Shown here: one piece after another, positions 1 through 6,892 of the stretch
Layout of the letters: every line of letters begins with the position of its first letter
Numbering within the stretch: the stretch's first letter is position 1
NCBI GenBank assembly: GCA_945283395.1
Contig: CALYQH010000010.1
Location: forward strand, 1-12,923
DNA length: 12,923 bases
Source of the DNA: an uncultured Ventosimonas sp.
Lineage (GTDB): Bacteria; Pseudomonadota; Gammaproteobacteria; Pseudomonadales; Pseudomonadaceae
Direction: 5' to 3'
Translations under genes and position numbers: made by a program
The notes under the pieces: generated by a model
What the model was told of the DNA's origin: nothing
The model's database searches: none
Seen by the model: the letters and a program-made list of their open reading frames with translations, nothing else

Positions 1-2622
1 AATATAGGATAGGAGTGTAGTAATAGCATAGGAAATTCCTCTATCAAGATTAAGGCGAGATAAGATAATAACTTCTAATAAACCTGGTAAGTTTCTTGTG
101 AGCACTATAGTCACTAAGGCTATTATCAACGCTATTAGAAAAGCTTTGAGAGTTAACGGGGTGGTTGATACACCATCTGCACCTATATATTGATAGAGGG
201 TAATGGTATCTAAGTAAGAGAAAACAGCTAGTACATCAGACCAGATAAAATAGAGTGTACAACCAAAAATAACTAATAATAATAAGCGAATTAAACGTAA
301 TGATTGTTGGTTGATTTCGTGAATATCTAAAACCGGTTCCTCAATAATTTCTTCTTCGCCTTCCTTATTACTTTGCTCTCTAAGCTTTTGACGTTTCTCT
401 AACACTCGTTGGAAAGCAATACGTCTGGCTGCCACACTTAGGCCTCGAATTAATACGGCTTCAGAGATAATCCAAATGAGCACCGCATAGAAAGTTACTA
501 TTAATCTATCAGTTAATCTCAGCGACGTATAATAATAGCCGAGGATAGTACTAAACATTAGAATTACTGGTAATAACACAATAGCAAGTGCCATCAGCCA
601 ACGAATGGAACTCAAATAGGGTCTAATATTTTTAGAAAGAATGGTGTAAATAAGTACTAATGCCATTAATAAATAACAGATAATAACTGTAATGATACCT
701 ATTGCATCATTACCTATGTTATCTAATTGCTGACTAGCAATAGTGACTACCACCATAAGAATGAGAGATAAGGCACCCAATTGGATAATATGTGAGCGCA
801 TATTAGCCACTTGTTGAGCATCCCAATCAAAATGCTTAAATGCTACATTATTAGGTGATAATAAGCGGTAAGTAGTGTAGAAAAATAACCAACCTATAGC
901 TAATTCTAAAAGAGTACTGCCATAAGCATAGTTAACACCTCGACCATCTAATAAAAGTGCTAGACCTGCTAAAGCAAGAGCTAAACTAGTGGGTAACGCT
1001 AATAATATGTTAAACAAAATTACTAAAGGTGTATGTTTTTGTGAATCATGTCTAACATTACCTACTTCTTTATTAAGAGAAGCAATACGTTCTCTTAAAT
1101 AACTACGTTTCCACAATAAGCCAATGATGAGCAAGACAACAGGAATAAAAATCCAAGGTCGGTCTAATAAACCATGAATAATATTGGAGATAGTTGCTTG
1201 CCATGAAATATTGGTTAATTCATTTTGTAATCTTTGGGGCGCTTGTTTTAACCAATTAAAATCGATAGTAGGGTTACTAGGTAACCAAAACATTTTTTCA
1301 TCGATACTAGCAGATAATTGGTTAACTTTAGCTAATAATTGTTGCTTAACAATTTGTAAATTAACTGTTTCTGTTGTTAAATTGTTTAAAGATGATTGTA
1401 AATCAGTATAAAGCTGTTGGCGAATGCGGGCTAAGTTAAGTAACTCTTGATGCAAGCTATCATCAATAGTATCAGTTTGATTGGATAATAATTTATTAAC
1501 ATAATTAGTAGGGCTTACAAATAATTCCCGTTGTTGGTTTAGTTGGAATTGATAAAGGCGAAAATTAGCTATATCTTCTGTTGAAAGCTGGTCTTTCCTA
1601 ACAGTGGGTAAAGATTGTTTTTGTTGATAAAGGATTTGAAATAAACCAGTACTTCCTTTAAGTGCATTAACTTGTCCTGTTAATGTTTCTTCTATATGTT
1701 TTGTGGTATCTAGTTGTTGTTTATACAAGGTATTAAGTTTGGATACTTCATTAAGTTTATTATTGGTTTGTAATAAATATTCTGATAATTCAACATTCTT
1801 TTTACTTTCGGTGCGTAATAAGTCATTAGACTGGCTATCTTTATCTTGTGCTAAATCTTGAACGGTTTTTTCTGTTACTGCTAGCCGACGAGTGTTAATG
1901 ATATTTTGTAATTGATTATTTTCTTGTTCAGCCCGAGACATTTCTTCGGTCAATAGATTGCGGAGGCTTGTTGAATATTCTTGGAGAGTACTGCTACTAG
2001 ATATTTCTAAATGTAATAAATTAATTTGTGAGTTGATAGCTACCTGTTCTGCCTGTAATTTCAGTTTTACTTGTTCTGTTTGTGAGGCTTTTAGTTGAGT
2101 AGCTATTTCTTGTAAACGATTTTGTAAACTGGTTATTTCTAATTGATTTTGCTCTGGACGTGTTTGGGCATGAGAAATTGTATTACTAGCATTGGTTAGT
2201 TCAATTTGCCAATTATTAAGCTTATCATTGTTATCATTAAAACGTTGTTGTAGTGTTTCATCTGTTATTTTAGCGTCATCTTTAATAGTAACTATAGGGG
2301 TGGCTGTTAGATTATCTAGTTGTTTTCGATAACTAACAGATTTTTCAGGTGCTTCGGCTACTTGTTTTTTTAGGCTAGCCAGTTTAGCTTCATTTTCATC
2401 ACGTGTTCTAGCAAATTGTAATGCTTGTTCTAAGGTTGTTTTTGCTATAGCAATCTCATTTTCTGATAGTTTTTTGGTAGATAGATCATCTATGGCTTTT
2501 TGAATAGTGGCGGTAGTTATTGATTGAGTAATAGCCCTATTACCATCTACCGAAGGCGCAGCAAAACATGTGAAGGATAAGCTAATTAATAGAGTAATTA
2601 GAATATAACGATGTAGCTTCAT
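1..2622 (-). CDS. mscK: MscK/KefA-type mechanosensitive channel, N-terminal 874 codons (3' end outside window)
   Basis: An open frame runs without a stop from the ATG at 2622 to the left edge. The start has a good ribosome site (AAGGGG at 2632-2637, 9 nt before ATG). Residues 1-22 look like a Sec signal peptide (MKLHRYILITLLISLSFTCFA). About residues 25-480 are Gln/Asn/Leu-rich, helical and probably coiled-coil, as in the large periplasmic domain of MscK/MscM proteins. From about residue 487 there are roughly nine hydrophobic segments, near 487-504, 530-586, 607-663, 674-733, 774-800 and 820-838. The last part, with NLPGLLE and then SRLNLDRGISYAITTLL, is the conserved stretch just before the MscS-like pore of this family. 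The pore and cytoplasmic vestibule lie outside the window. Family role: an inner-membrane channel that opens under membrane tension to release solutes; E. coli MscK also responds to K+. MscK rather than MscM is my best guess. It follows dadX in the same direction after 64 bp with no clear terminator between, so it may be partly co-transcribed. Confidence 0.88.
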   Translation of the reverse strand, partial: MKLHRYILITLLISLSFTCFAAPSVDGNRAITQSITTATIQKAIDDLSTKKLSENEIAIAKTTLEQALQFARTRDENEAKLASLKKQVAEAPEKSVSYRKQLDNLTATPIVTIKDDAKITDETLQQRFNDNNDKLNNWQIELTNASNTISHAQTRPEQNQLEITSLQNRLQEIATQLKASQTEQVKLKLQAEQVAINSQINLLHLEISSSSTLQEYSTSLRNLLTEEMSRAEQENNQLQNIINTRRLAVTEKTVQDLAQDKDSQSNDLLRTESKKNVELSEYLLQTNNKLNEVSKLNTLYKQQLDTTKHIEETLTGQVNALKGSTGLFQILYQQKQSLPTVRKDQLSTEDIANFRLYQFQLNQQRELFVSPTNYVNKLLSNQTDTIDDSLHQELLNLARIRQQLYTDLQSSLNNLTTETVNLQIVKQQLLAKVNQLSASIDEKMFWLPSNPTIDFNWLKQAPQRLQNELTNISWQATISNIIHGLLDRPWIFIPVVLLIIGLLWKRSYLRERIASLNKEVGNVRHDSQKHTPLVILFNILLALPTSLALALAGLALLLDGRGVNYAYGSTLLELAIGWLFFYTTYRLLSPNNVAFKHFDWDAQQVANMRSHIIQLGALSLILMVVVTIASQQLDNIGNDAIGIITVIICYLLMALVLIYTILSKNIRPYLSSIRWLMALAIVLLPVILMFSTILGYYYTSLRLTDRLIVTFYAVLIWIISEAVLIRGLSVAARRIAFQRVLEKRQKLREQSNKEGEEEIIEEPVLDIHEINQQSLRLIRLLLLVIFGCTLYFIWSDVLAVFSYLDTITLYQYIGADGVSTTPLTLKAFLIALIIALVTIVLTRNLPGLLEVIILSRLNLDRGISYAITTLLSYI

Positions 2623-2686
2623 CGTATAGAGCCCCTTACTTATAAAGTCCGTCTTGTTGTATTATGCCTAGTTAACATAGCAAGTT

Positions 2687-3757
2687 CTAGTAAGCAAATA
2701 GTCTAGGCACTCTTTTCAAATTGCAAAAAAGTTGGTAAGAAATAGTACCACAAAGACTAGCTAATTTCGTTGCCGAAATTTGCTTTCCCCATAGTTCAAC
2801 CTGACTCCCTATTCCCGCTTGCGGATGATTGGTTAAGTCGATTGTTAACATATCCATAGATACTCTGCCAACTAACGGTACTAGCTTACCGTCGACGGCT
2901 ACTGGAGTATTATTGGGCGCTAGGCGAGGATAACCGTCAGCATAACCTATTGCGACAACGCCTATTCTTGTATGTTGTTTAGTAATAAAACAGCCACCGT
3001 AACCTATTGCTTCACCTGCTGGTAGCTCTCGGATAGAAATGATTTTAGACTGCAAAGTCATTACTGGAGTTAATTGTTCTGCCTGTGCTTGAGGAAATTC
3101 GAAAGGAGGTGAGCCATATAGCATAATTCCAGGCCGAACCCAATCACTTTTTACCTCTGGATGAGCTAGTATGGTTGGCGAATTACAAAGACAGGTTTCC
3201 GCTTTAAGATTTTTTGTGGCTTGCAGAAAGGTTTGGTACTGTTTTTGCGTATAGTCGCAATCAAGTTCATCTGATCTGGCAAAATGAGTTATTAACGTAA
3301 TTTTAGCCACTTTCCCTGTGGCCATTAATTGTGTATAAGCCTTTTCATACTGGTCAGGGAAAAAGCCAACCCTATGCATACCCGAATCTAGTTTCAGAAA
3401 TAGCTTGAGTGGTTTAGTCAAGTGAGCTTTTTCTATAGCAACTATTTGCCATGGTGAATGAATAACTGGCCAAAAATGGTGTTGTTCTATGAGGGGTAGT
3501 TCACTTTCTTCAAAAAAACCTTCTAGTAATAAAATAGGATTGTGAATGCCTGCTTCTCTTAGTTCAATAGCCTCTTCTATACAGGCCACAGCGAAAGCAC
3601 TAGCGTTTTTTTCTAGTGCTTTTGCACATTCTATAGAACCATGCCCATAGGCGTCAGCTTTTATGACTGCTATAGCTTTTTGACCAGAGATAGTTTGAGC
3701 TAGTTGGTAATTATTACAAAGGGCTTTCAGATCAATAATAGCTTGAGCAGGTCGCAT
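2687..3757 (-). CDS. dadX: Catabolic alanine racemase (PLP-dependent)
   Basis: Interconverts L- and D-alanine with pyridoxal phosphate in the cytoplasm, feeding D-alanine to DadA and, potentially, to peptidoglycan. The PLP lysine is K33 in VIKADAYGHG, and the second catalytic base is Y253 in EAIGYGGCF. Further family marks are DSGMHRVGF (about 124-132), CNSPTILAHPE (191-201), RPGIMLYG (208-215), YADGYPR and GRVSMDMLTIDL. It ends in VPRLFAY. Length is 356 residues, almost that of Pseudomonas DadX, with K33 and Y253 at the expected positions. I chose the ATG at 3757; a longer frame opens with TTG at 3799 but adds 14 residues without family resemblance. The 77-bp gap to the upstream rid gene fits an operon. 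Placement after dadA favours the name dadX; whether the genome has a separate biosynthetic alr cannot be seen. Confidence 0.95.
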   Translation of the reverse strand: MRPAQAIIDLKALCNNYQLAQTISGQKAIAVIKADAYGHGSIECAKALEKNASAFAVACIEEAIELREAGIHNPILLLEGFFEESELPLIEQHHFWPVIHSPWQIVAIEKAHLTKPLKLFLKLDSGMHRVGFFPDQYEKAYTQLMATGKVAKITLITHFARSDELDCDYTQKQYQTFLQATKNLKAETCLCNSPTILAHPEVKSDWVRPGIMLYGSPPFEFPQAQAEQLTPVMTLQSKIISIRELPAGEAIGYGGCFITKQHTRIGVVAIGYADGYPRLAPNNTPVAVDGKLVPLVGRVSMDMLTIDLTNHPQAGIGSQVELWGKQISATKLASLCGTISYQLFCNLKRVPRLFAY

Positions 3758-3834
3758 AACAAATACTCGATAATTTATTTTTATAACATTGCATAGCAAG
3801 AGGTCTGATTGGCATAAAACGGTAACCAGTAATA

Positions 3835-4188
3835 TTAAGGTAATGAAGCAATTATAGTGATTTCAATCAGTAATTCGGGCTCACACATGTTAGCTTCAAC
3901 GGTGCTTCTAGCAGGCGTTACCCCTTCTGGTAACCAAGCATCCCAAATGCTATTCATGCGTTCAAAATCTTTATCAATATTTTTTAGATAAATGGTAGCT
4001 GATAAAATCCGCGTCTTATCTGTACCTGTCTCACCTAAAAGTCTTTCAATTGAGGCTAGCGTTTCTTTGGTTTGTTTTTCGATATCCCCTTGTACATCTT
4101 CAGCCACTTGTCCGGCAAGAAATACAAATTTATCATGAATAACCACTTGGCTCATGCGCTTATTAGCATGTAGACGTTTAATTGACAT
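3835..4188 (-). CDS. Rid family (YjgF/YER057c/UK114) imine/enamine deaminase of the dad operon
   Basis: A 117-residue Rid-superfamily protein. Family members hydrolyse reactive imines and enamines such as 2-aminoacrylate to ketoacids, as small trimeric cytosolic enzymes. The substrate-carboxylate arginine is present (R94 in TPARSTVEAN), followed by the family's acidic C-terminal strand (LLIEITIIA). The N-terminal core FVFLAGQVAED also fits. The CEPELLIEI stretch differs from archetypal RidA, so this is more likely another Rid subgroup, like the one found between dadA and dadX in Pseudomonas. Start: ATG at 4188 with AGGAG 6 nt upstream. It begins 16 bp after dadA and precedes dadX, so co-transcription is very likely. 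Inferred job: hydrolysing the imino acid made by DadA. I leave the symbol blank because subgroup membership was not tested. Confidence 0.9.
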   Translation of the reverse strand: MSIKRLHANKRMSQVVIHDKFVFLAGQVAEDVQGDIEKQTKETLASIERLLGETGTDKTRILSATIYLKNIDKDFERMNSIWDAWLPEGVTPARSTVEANMCEPELLIEITIIASLP

Positions 4189-4204
4189 GAATAACTCCTA
4201 TTTA

Positions 4205-5458
4205 TTATTGGTAACGTGAAAAAGCAAAACCTTCGGTACTTATTTCTGGTTTATCTCCAGCTATTATATCACTTAAGTAACGGCCTGAACCGGCAGCCAT
4301 TGTCCAGCCTAAAGTACCATGCCCAGTGTTGAGATACAAATTATTGATACGAGTTTCACCAATAATAGGGGTTCCATCTGGGGTGGCAGGTCTTAAACCC
4401 GTCCAAAAAGTTGCTTGGCTAATATTACCACCTTGTGGATAGAGATCGCGAGTGACTAATTTTAGAGTTTCTCTACGTTTAGTTGGCAAGGATAAGTCAA
4501 ATCCACAAAGTTCAGCCATTCCTCCTACGCGGATACGATTCTCGAAGCGGGTTATAGCAACCTTATACGTCTCATCTAAGATAGTTGAAGTAGGTGACAT
4601 ATCTGGGTTGCTGATAGGAATGGTAAGGGAATATCCTTTTAGAGGGTAAATAGGTAGATAAATGCCTAAAGGAGCCAGTAGCTGGGGAGTATAACTACCT
4701 AAACAAAGTATATAGCGGTCAGCTTGGATGAGTTCACCGTCAATCCAGACCCCATTAATAATATTACCGCTAACGTGAAGTTTTTCAATAATACGATTGA
4801 ACTTAAATTCTACCCCTAACTGTTCGGCTATTTTGGCTAATCGAGTAGTAAAAAGATAACAATCACCTGTTTCATCATTTGGTAACCGTAAAGCTCCTAC
4901 TAATTTATCTATTACTGGAGCTAAGGCTGGTTCTACCTTAGTGATAGCAACTTTATCTAATAGCTCATAAGGAACATTTGCTTGTTTAAGAATGTTAATA
5001 TCTTTAGCCGCATTATCTAATTGTTGTTGAGTGCGGAAAAGTTGAGTAGTTCCAAGGGTTAGTTGTTCGTAGTTGATTCCTGTATCTGTTCTTAGTTGGT
5101 CCAAGCAATCACGACTATATTCTGACATACGAACCATCCGCTCTTTATTTACCGCATAACGATTGGTCGTACAATTACGTAACATTTGCATCAGCCAACG
5201 ATATTGTAGGCGGTCATTAGTTGCTTTAATAGCTAAAGGGGCATGTTGTTGTGTAAGCCATTTTATTGCCTTGCAGGGTATGTCGGGAGCAGCCCATGGC
5301 GAAGCATAACCTGGTGAGATTTGCCCTGCATTCCCATAACTGGTTTCAAGTGCAGGGCCAGCTTGGCGATCTATGACAGTTACTTGCATGCCTTTTTTTA
5401 CTAGAAAATAAGCTAATGTTGTTCCTATTACACCACTACCCAGTACTAATATTCGCAT
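4205..5458 (-). CDS. dadA: D-amino acid dehydrogenase, small subunit (FAD, membrane-associated)
   Basis: Oxidises D-alanine and other D-amino acids to the imino acid, which becomes a ketoacid plus ammonia; electrons go to the respiratory chain at the inner membrane. The N-terminus is a Rossmann FAD site (VLGSGVIG, G7-x-G9-x-x-G12, then the acidic strand end VTVIDR). DadA signatures follow: [22 protein letters not shown] begins near residue 40, and [15 protein letters not shown] and [22 protein letters not shown] lie near the C-terminus. I chose the ATG at 5458, which has AGAGG 5 nt upstream; a GTG at 5497 would add 13 residues lacking family resemblance. At 417 residues it is about 15 shorter than typical DadA (around 432). 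It ends soon after [12 protein letters not shown], so it seems to lack the poorly conserved tail. It is the first gene of dadA-rid-dadX and is divergent from the Lrp-type regulator. Confidence 0.96.
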   Translation of the reverse strand: MRILVLGSGVIGTTLAYFLVKKGMQVTVIDRQAGPALETSYGNAGQISPGYASPWAAPDIPCKAIKWLTQQHAPLAIKATNDRLQYRWLMQMLRNCTTNRYAVNKERMVRMSEYSRDCLDQLRTDTGINYEQLTLGTTQLFRTQQQLDNAAKDINILKQANVPYELLDKVAITKVEPALAPVIDKLVGALRLPNDETGDCYLFTTRLAKIAEQLGVEFKFNRIIEKLHVSGNIINGVWIDGELIQADRYILCLGSYTPQLLAPLGIYLPIYPLKGYSLTIPISNPDMSPTSTILDETYKVAITRFENRIRVGGMAELCGFDLSLPTKRRETLKLVTRDLYPQGGNISQATFWTGLRPATPDGTPIIGETRINNLYLNTGHGTLGWTMAAGSGRYLSDIIAGDKPEISTEGFAFSRYQ

Positions 5459-5602
5459 GATGGCCTCTTTGCAATTAGGATTATTTTTATTAAACACGAC
5501 TTATAACTAGTATATAGTTAATCTATTAGGCTATTTATCTATTTATATAATTATATTTAGTGATTATCATTTTTTTTATTTTATTTCATAGTGGATGTTA
5601 TT
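5459..5602. promoter_or_regulatory. Divergent dadA / lrp control region
   Basis: This 144-bp gap between divergent dadA and the Lrp-type gene is strongly AT-rich. A 12-bp perfect palindrome, ATATAATTATAT (5545-5556), puts a consensus TATAAT on both strands (5546-5551 on plus, 5550-5555 on minus), so it could be a shared back-to-back -10 element. I see no good -35 for either direction, as expected if a regulator assists. Lrp-family activation of dadA by alanine is known in Pseudomonas; applying it here is inference. Confidence 0.5.
5504..5520. promoter_or_regulatory. Candidate Lrp/DadR operator (inverted repeat TAACTA-N5-TAGTTA)
   Basis: A perfect 6-bp inverted repeat with a 5-bp AT spacer lies 46 bp upstream of the dadA ATG. 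Lrp/AsnC regulators bind short AT-rich imperfect palindromes of about 15 bp, usually next to their own divergent gene, so size and place fit. In DNA this AT-rich, 6-bp arms can occur by chance. Confidence 0.4.
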
Positions 5603-6091
5603 ATGAGAACTAAAACAGAAAGTAGAAAAGATTTAGATAAAATAGACAGAAGTATTTTAAAAATCTTACAACAAGAAGGCCGTATTGCTTTTACGGAATT
5701 AGGAGATAGAGTAGGGCTTTCAACTACCCCTTGTACTGAAAGAGTCAGGCGTTTGGAGCGTGAAAAGGTAATTTTAGGCTATCACGCCCAATTAAACCCT
5801 AAATATTTGAAATCTAATTTGTTGGTTTTTGTAGAAATCAATTTAGCCTATAAGTCTGGTGATATATTTGAGGAATTTAGAAAAGCAGTAGTTAAATTAC
5901 CGCAGGTGCAAGAGTGCCATCTAGTGTCTGGTGATTTTGACTATTTATTAAAAGCGCGTATTTCTGAGATGGCTTCTTACCGAAAATTACTTGGTGATAT
6001 TTTATTAAAATTACCTCATGTCAGAGAGTCTAAGAGTTATATAGTGATGGAGGAAATTAAAGAAAGCTTAGCCTTGCCCATTACTGACTAG
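5603..6091 (+). CDS. lrp: Lrp/AsnC-family transcriptional regulator (DadR-like)
   Basis: A 162-residue protein, the usual Lrp length. The N-terminal winged helix-turn-helix covers about residues 11-60 (LDKIDRSILKILQQEGRIAF, then ELGDRVGLSTTPCTERVRRL, then GYHAQLNP). The C-terminal RAM ligand-binding and dimerisation domain covers about 75-150, with VQECHLVSGDFDYLLKARI as its most typical part. I chose the ATG at 5603, giving MRTKTESRKDLDKIDRS; a GTG at 5591 would add four residues. The ribosome site is weak (GGA 7 nt upstream). Lrp/AsnC proteins are DNA-binding octamers or dimers that sense small amino acids. Divergence from dadA makes this the likely alanine-responsive activator of dadA-rid-dadX, like DadR of P. 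aeruginosa. That role rests on context and is not shown by the sequence. Confidence 0.93.
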   Translation: MRTKTESRKDLDKIDRSILKILQQEGRIAFTELGDRVGLSTTPCTERVRRLEREKVILGYHAQLNPKYLKSNLLVFVEINLAYKSGDIFEEFRKAVVKLPQVQECHLVSGDFDYLLKARISEMASYRKLLGDILLKLPHVRESKSYIVMEEIKESLALPITD

Positions 6092-6302
6092 TTAGCTATA
6101 AACAAAAAGGAGTGTTGTCTGTTGTCATAGCAAACAGTAGCCATTGTAAAAACTTTAATTAGATTGGCAATAAAAATAAAGTTAGCACTATTACTATTAT
6201 AATAAAAGCGGTTAAGAAAATAACAGTTGCTATTAAGATATCTGAAGAAAGCCTATCAGCTAGATGACTTATAGAGTGTCTAATTTTTTTTCATGCTAAC
6301 TA
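6092..6302. other. Gene-poor interval between lrp and the rpsT terminator
   Basis: No complete gene with a plausible start is visible. On the plus strand an AAAGGAG-like site near 6106-6111 leads only to very short frames. On the minus strand there is an open, hydrophobic 43-codon frame (listed separately) whose only ATG is out of frame by one base. No tRNA or clear small RNA is seen. Confidence 0.5.
6163..6294 (-). pseudogene. Possible broken or slippage-dependent 43-codon membrane-peptide frame
   Basis: Downstream of the rpsT terminator, a frame reads IRHSISHLADRLSSDILIAT and continues as a strongly hydrophobic helix (VIFLTAFIIIVIVLTLFLLPI) to a TAA. The ATG near 6294 is followed by eight A residues and, as written, hits TAG after four codons. 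With seven A residues it would read MKKIRHSI and continue in frame through the whole peptide. That could be a decayed gene, a sequencing error or transcriptional slippage. Against a real gene: no ribosome site precedes the ATG, it sits right behind a terminator, and AT-rich DNA readily encodes hydrophobic peptides by chance. Confidence 0.15.
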
Positions 6303-6328
6303 AAAAACCGACAAATGAGTCGGTTTTT
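6303..6328 (-). terminator. Rho-independent terminator of rpsT, nearly symmetric
   Basis: A 10-bp perfect stem, AAAAACCGAC / GTCGGTTTTT, with a 6-nt loop. On the minus strand it lies 16 nt after the rpsT stop and ends in a run of six U. On the plus strand the U run also works, so it could also stop transcripts coming from lrp, whose stop is about 210 nt upstream. Confidence 0.9.
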
Positions 6329-6344
6329 ATAAGATTATTAAAGA

Positions 6345-6620
6345 TTAAGCCACGTTTTTACTTAATGCTTTAAGATGGGCATTCAAACGACTCTTATGGC
6401 GAGCGGCCTTGTTTTTGCTAATAATGCCTTTATCTGCAATACGATCAATAACGGGAACTGCTTTAGCATAAGCTTCTTTTGATTTTTCTAAATCTTTAGT
6501 TGCTAACACTTTAACCACGTTCTTGATATAGGTACGAACCATAGAGCGCAAGCTGGCATTGTGAGCGCGTTGCTTTTCAGCTTGTCTTGCGCGTTTTTTT
6601 GCGGATGGGGTATTTGCCAC
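6345..6620 (-). CDS. rpsT: 30S ribosomal protein S20
   Basis: A 91-residue basic helical protein that binds 16S rRNA early in 30S assembly. The N-terminus [20 protein letters not shown] and the segment IIDKG-like [20 protein letters not shown] are typical of bacterial S20; length is normal. The start codon is GTG, supported by GAGGAG 7 nt upstream (6628-6633) and by the conserved N-terminus right after it. A non-AUG start is a known feature of rpsT in other gammaproteobacteria (UUG in E. coli), where S20 limits its own translation; similar control here is plausible but inferred. It is transcribed alone, divergent from murJ, with its own promoter and terminator. Confidence 0.98.
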   Translation of the reverse strand: MANTPSAKKRARQAEKQRAHNASLRSMVRTYIKNVVKVLATKDLEKSKEAYAKAVPVIDRIADKGIISKNKAARHKSRLNAHLKALSKNVA

Positions 6621-6666
6621 CTTTCAACTCCTCGAAAAAACTCTATTAATAAAACTAAGGCCAGCA

Positions 6667-6695
6667 ATGTTGCCTTTTTTTTCAAGAGATGTCAA
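6667..6695 (-). promoter_or_regulatory. rpsT: Sigma-70 type promoter of rpsT
   Basis: On the minus strand a perfect TTGACA (6690-6695) is followed after 17 bp by CAACAT (6667-6672). The predicted transcript begins near 6660 and has a leader of about 40 nt before the GTG. The perfect -35 and exact spacing suit a strongly expressed ribosomal gene; the -10 matches consensus at only three positions. Confidence 0.7.
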
Positions 6696-6816
6696 GTTAT
6701 TTTATAAGAAGAAATACCATAAAATGGCTGTTAATATATGATAACTTTATTAACATTAATTAGTTAAATAAAGTTTGCGATCGTTATAACAGCCGCTTAA
6801 ACTTCAATGCGCTGAT

Positions 6817-6844
6817 TTGCTTTCTCTTTAAAATAAGCTATAAA
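6817..6844 (+). promoter_or_regulatory. murJ: Candidate promoter of murJ
   Basis: TTGCTT (6817-6822), a 16-bp spacer and TATAAA (6839-6844) lie 49-76 bp before the murJ ATG. The -10 is good and the -35 poor. The -10 sits inside the loop of a 7-bp inverted repeat, AATAAGC (6832-6838) / GCTTATT (6850-6856). Confidence 0.35.
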
Positions 6845-6892
6845 GAGGGGCTTATTATTTATTATGAGCTAAATTAGGACTAATTTATTGTT

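Noticed and set aside
1184..1411. 75-codon plus-strand frame
   Set aside because: It lies antisense inside the long mscK reading frame, lacks family resemblance and has no ribosome site of note.
4452..4649. 65-codon plus-strand frame
   Set aside because: Antisense shadow of dadA, whose own protein is clearly conserved through this part.
6640..6682. AAGGC...GCCTT hairpin followed by T8 on the plus strand, looking like a terminator
   Set aside because: No plus-strand gene ends before it, and the same bases form the rpsT -10 and spacer on the minus strand, which explains them better.
6503..6685. 60-codon minus-strand frame overlapping the rpsT start
   Set aside because: It overlaps rpsT in another frame and begins within the rpsT promoter; it is not a credible protein.
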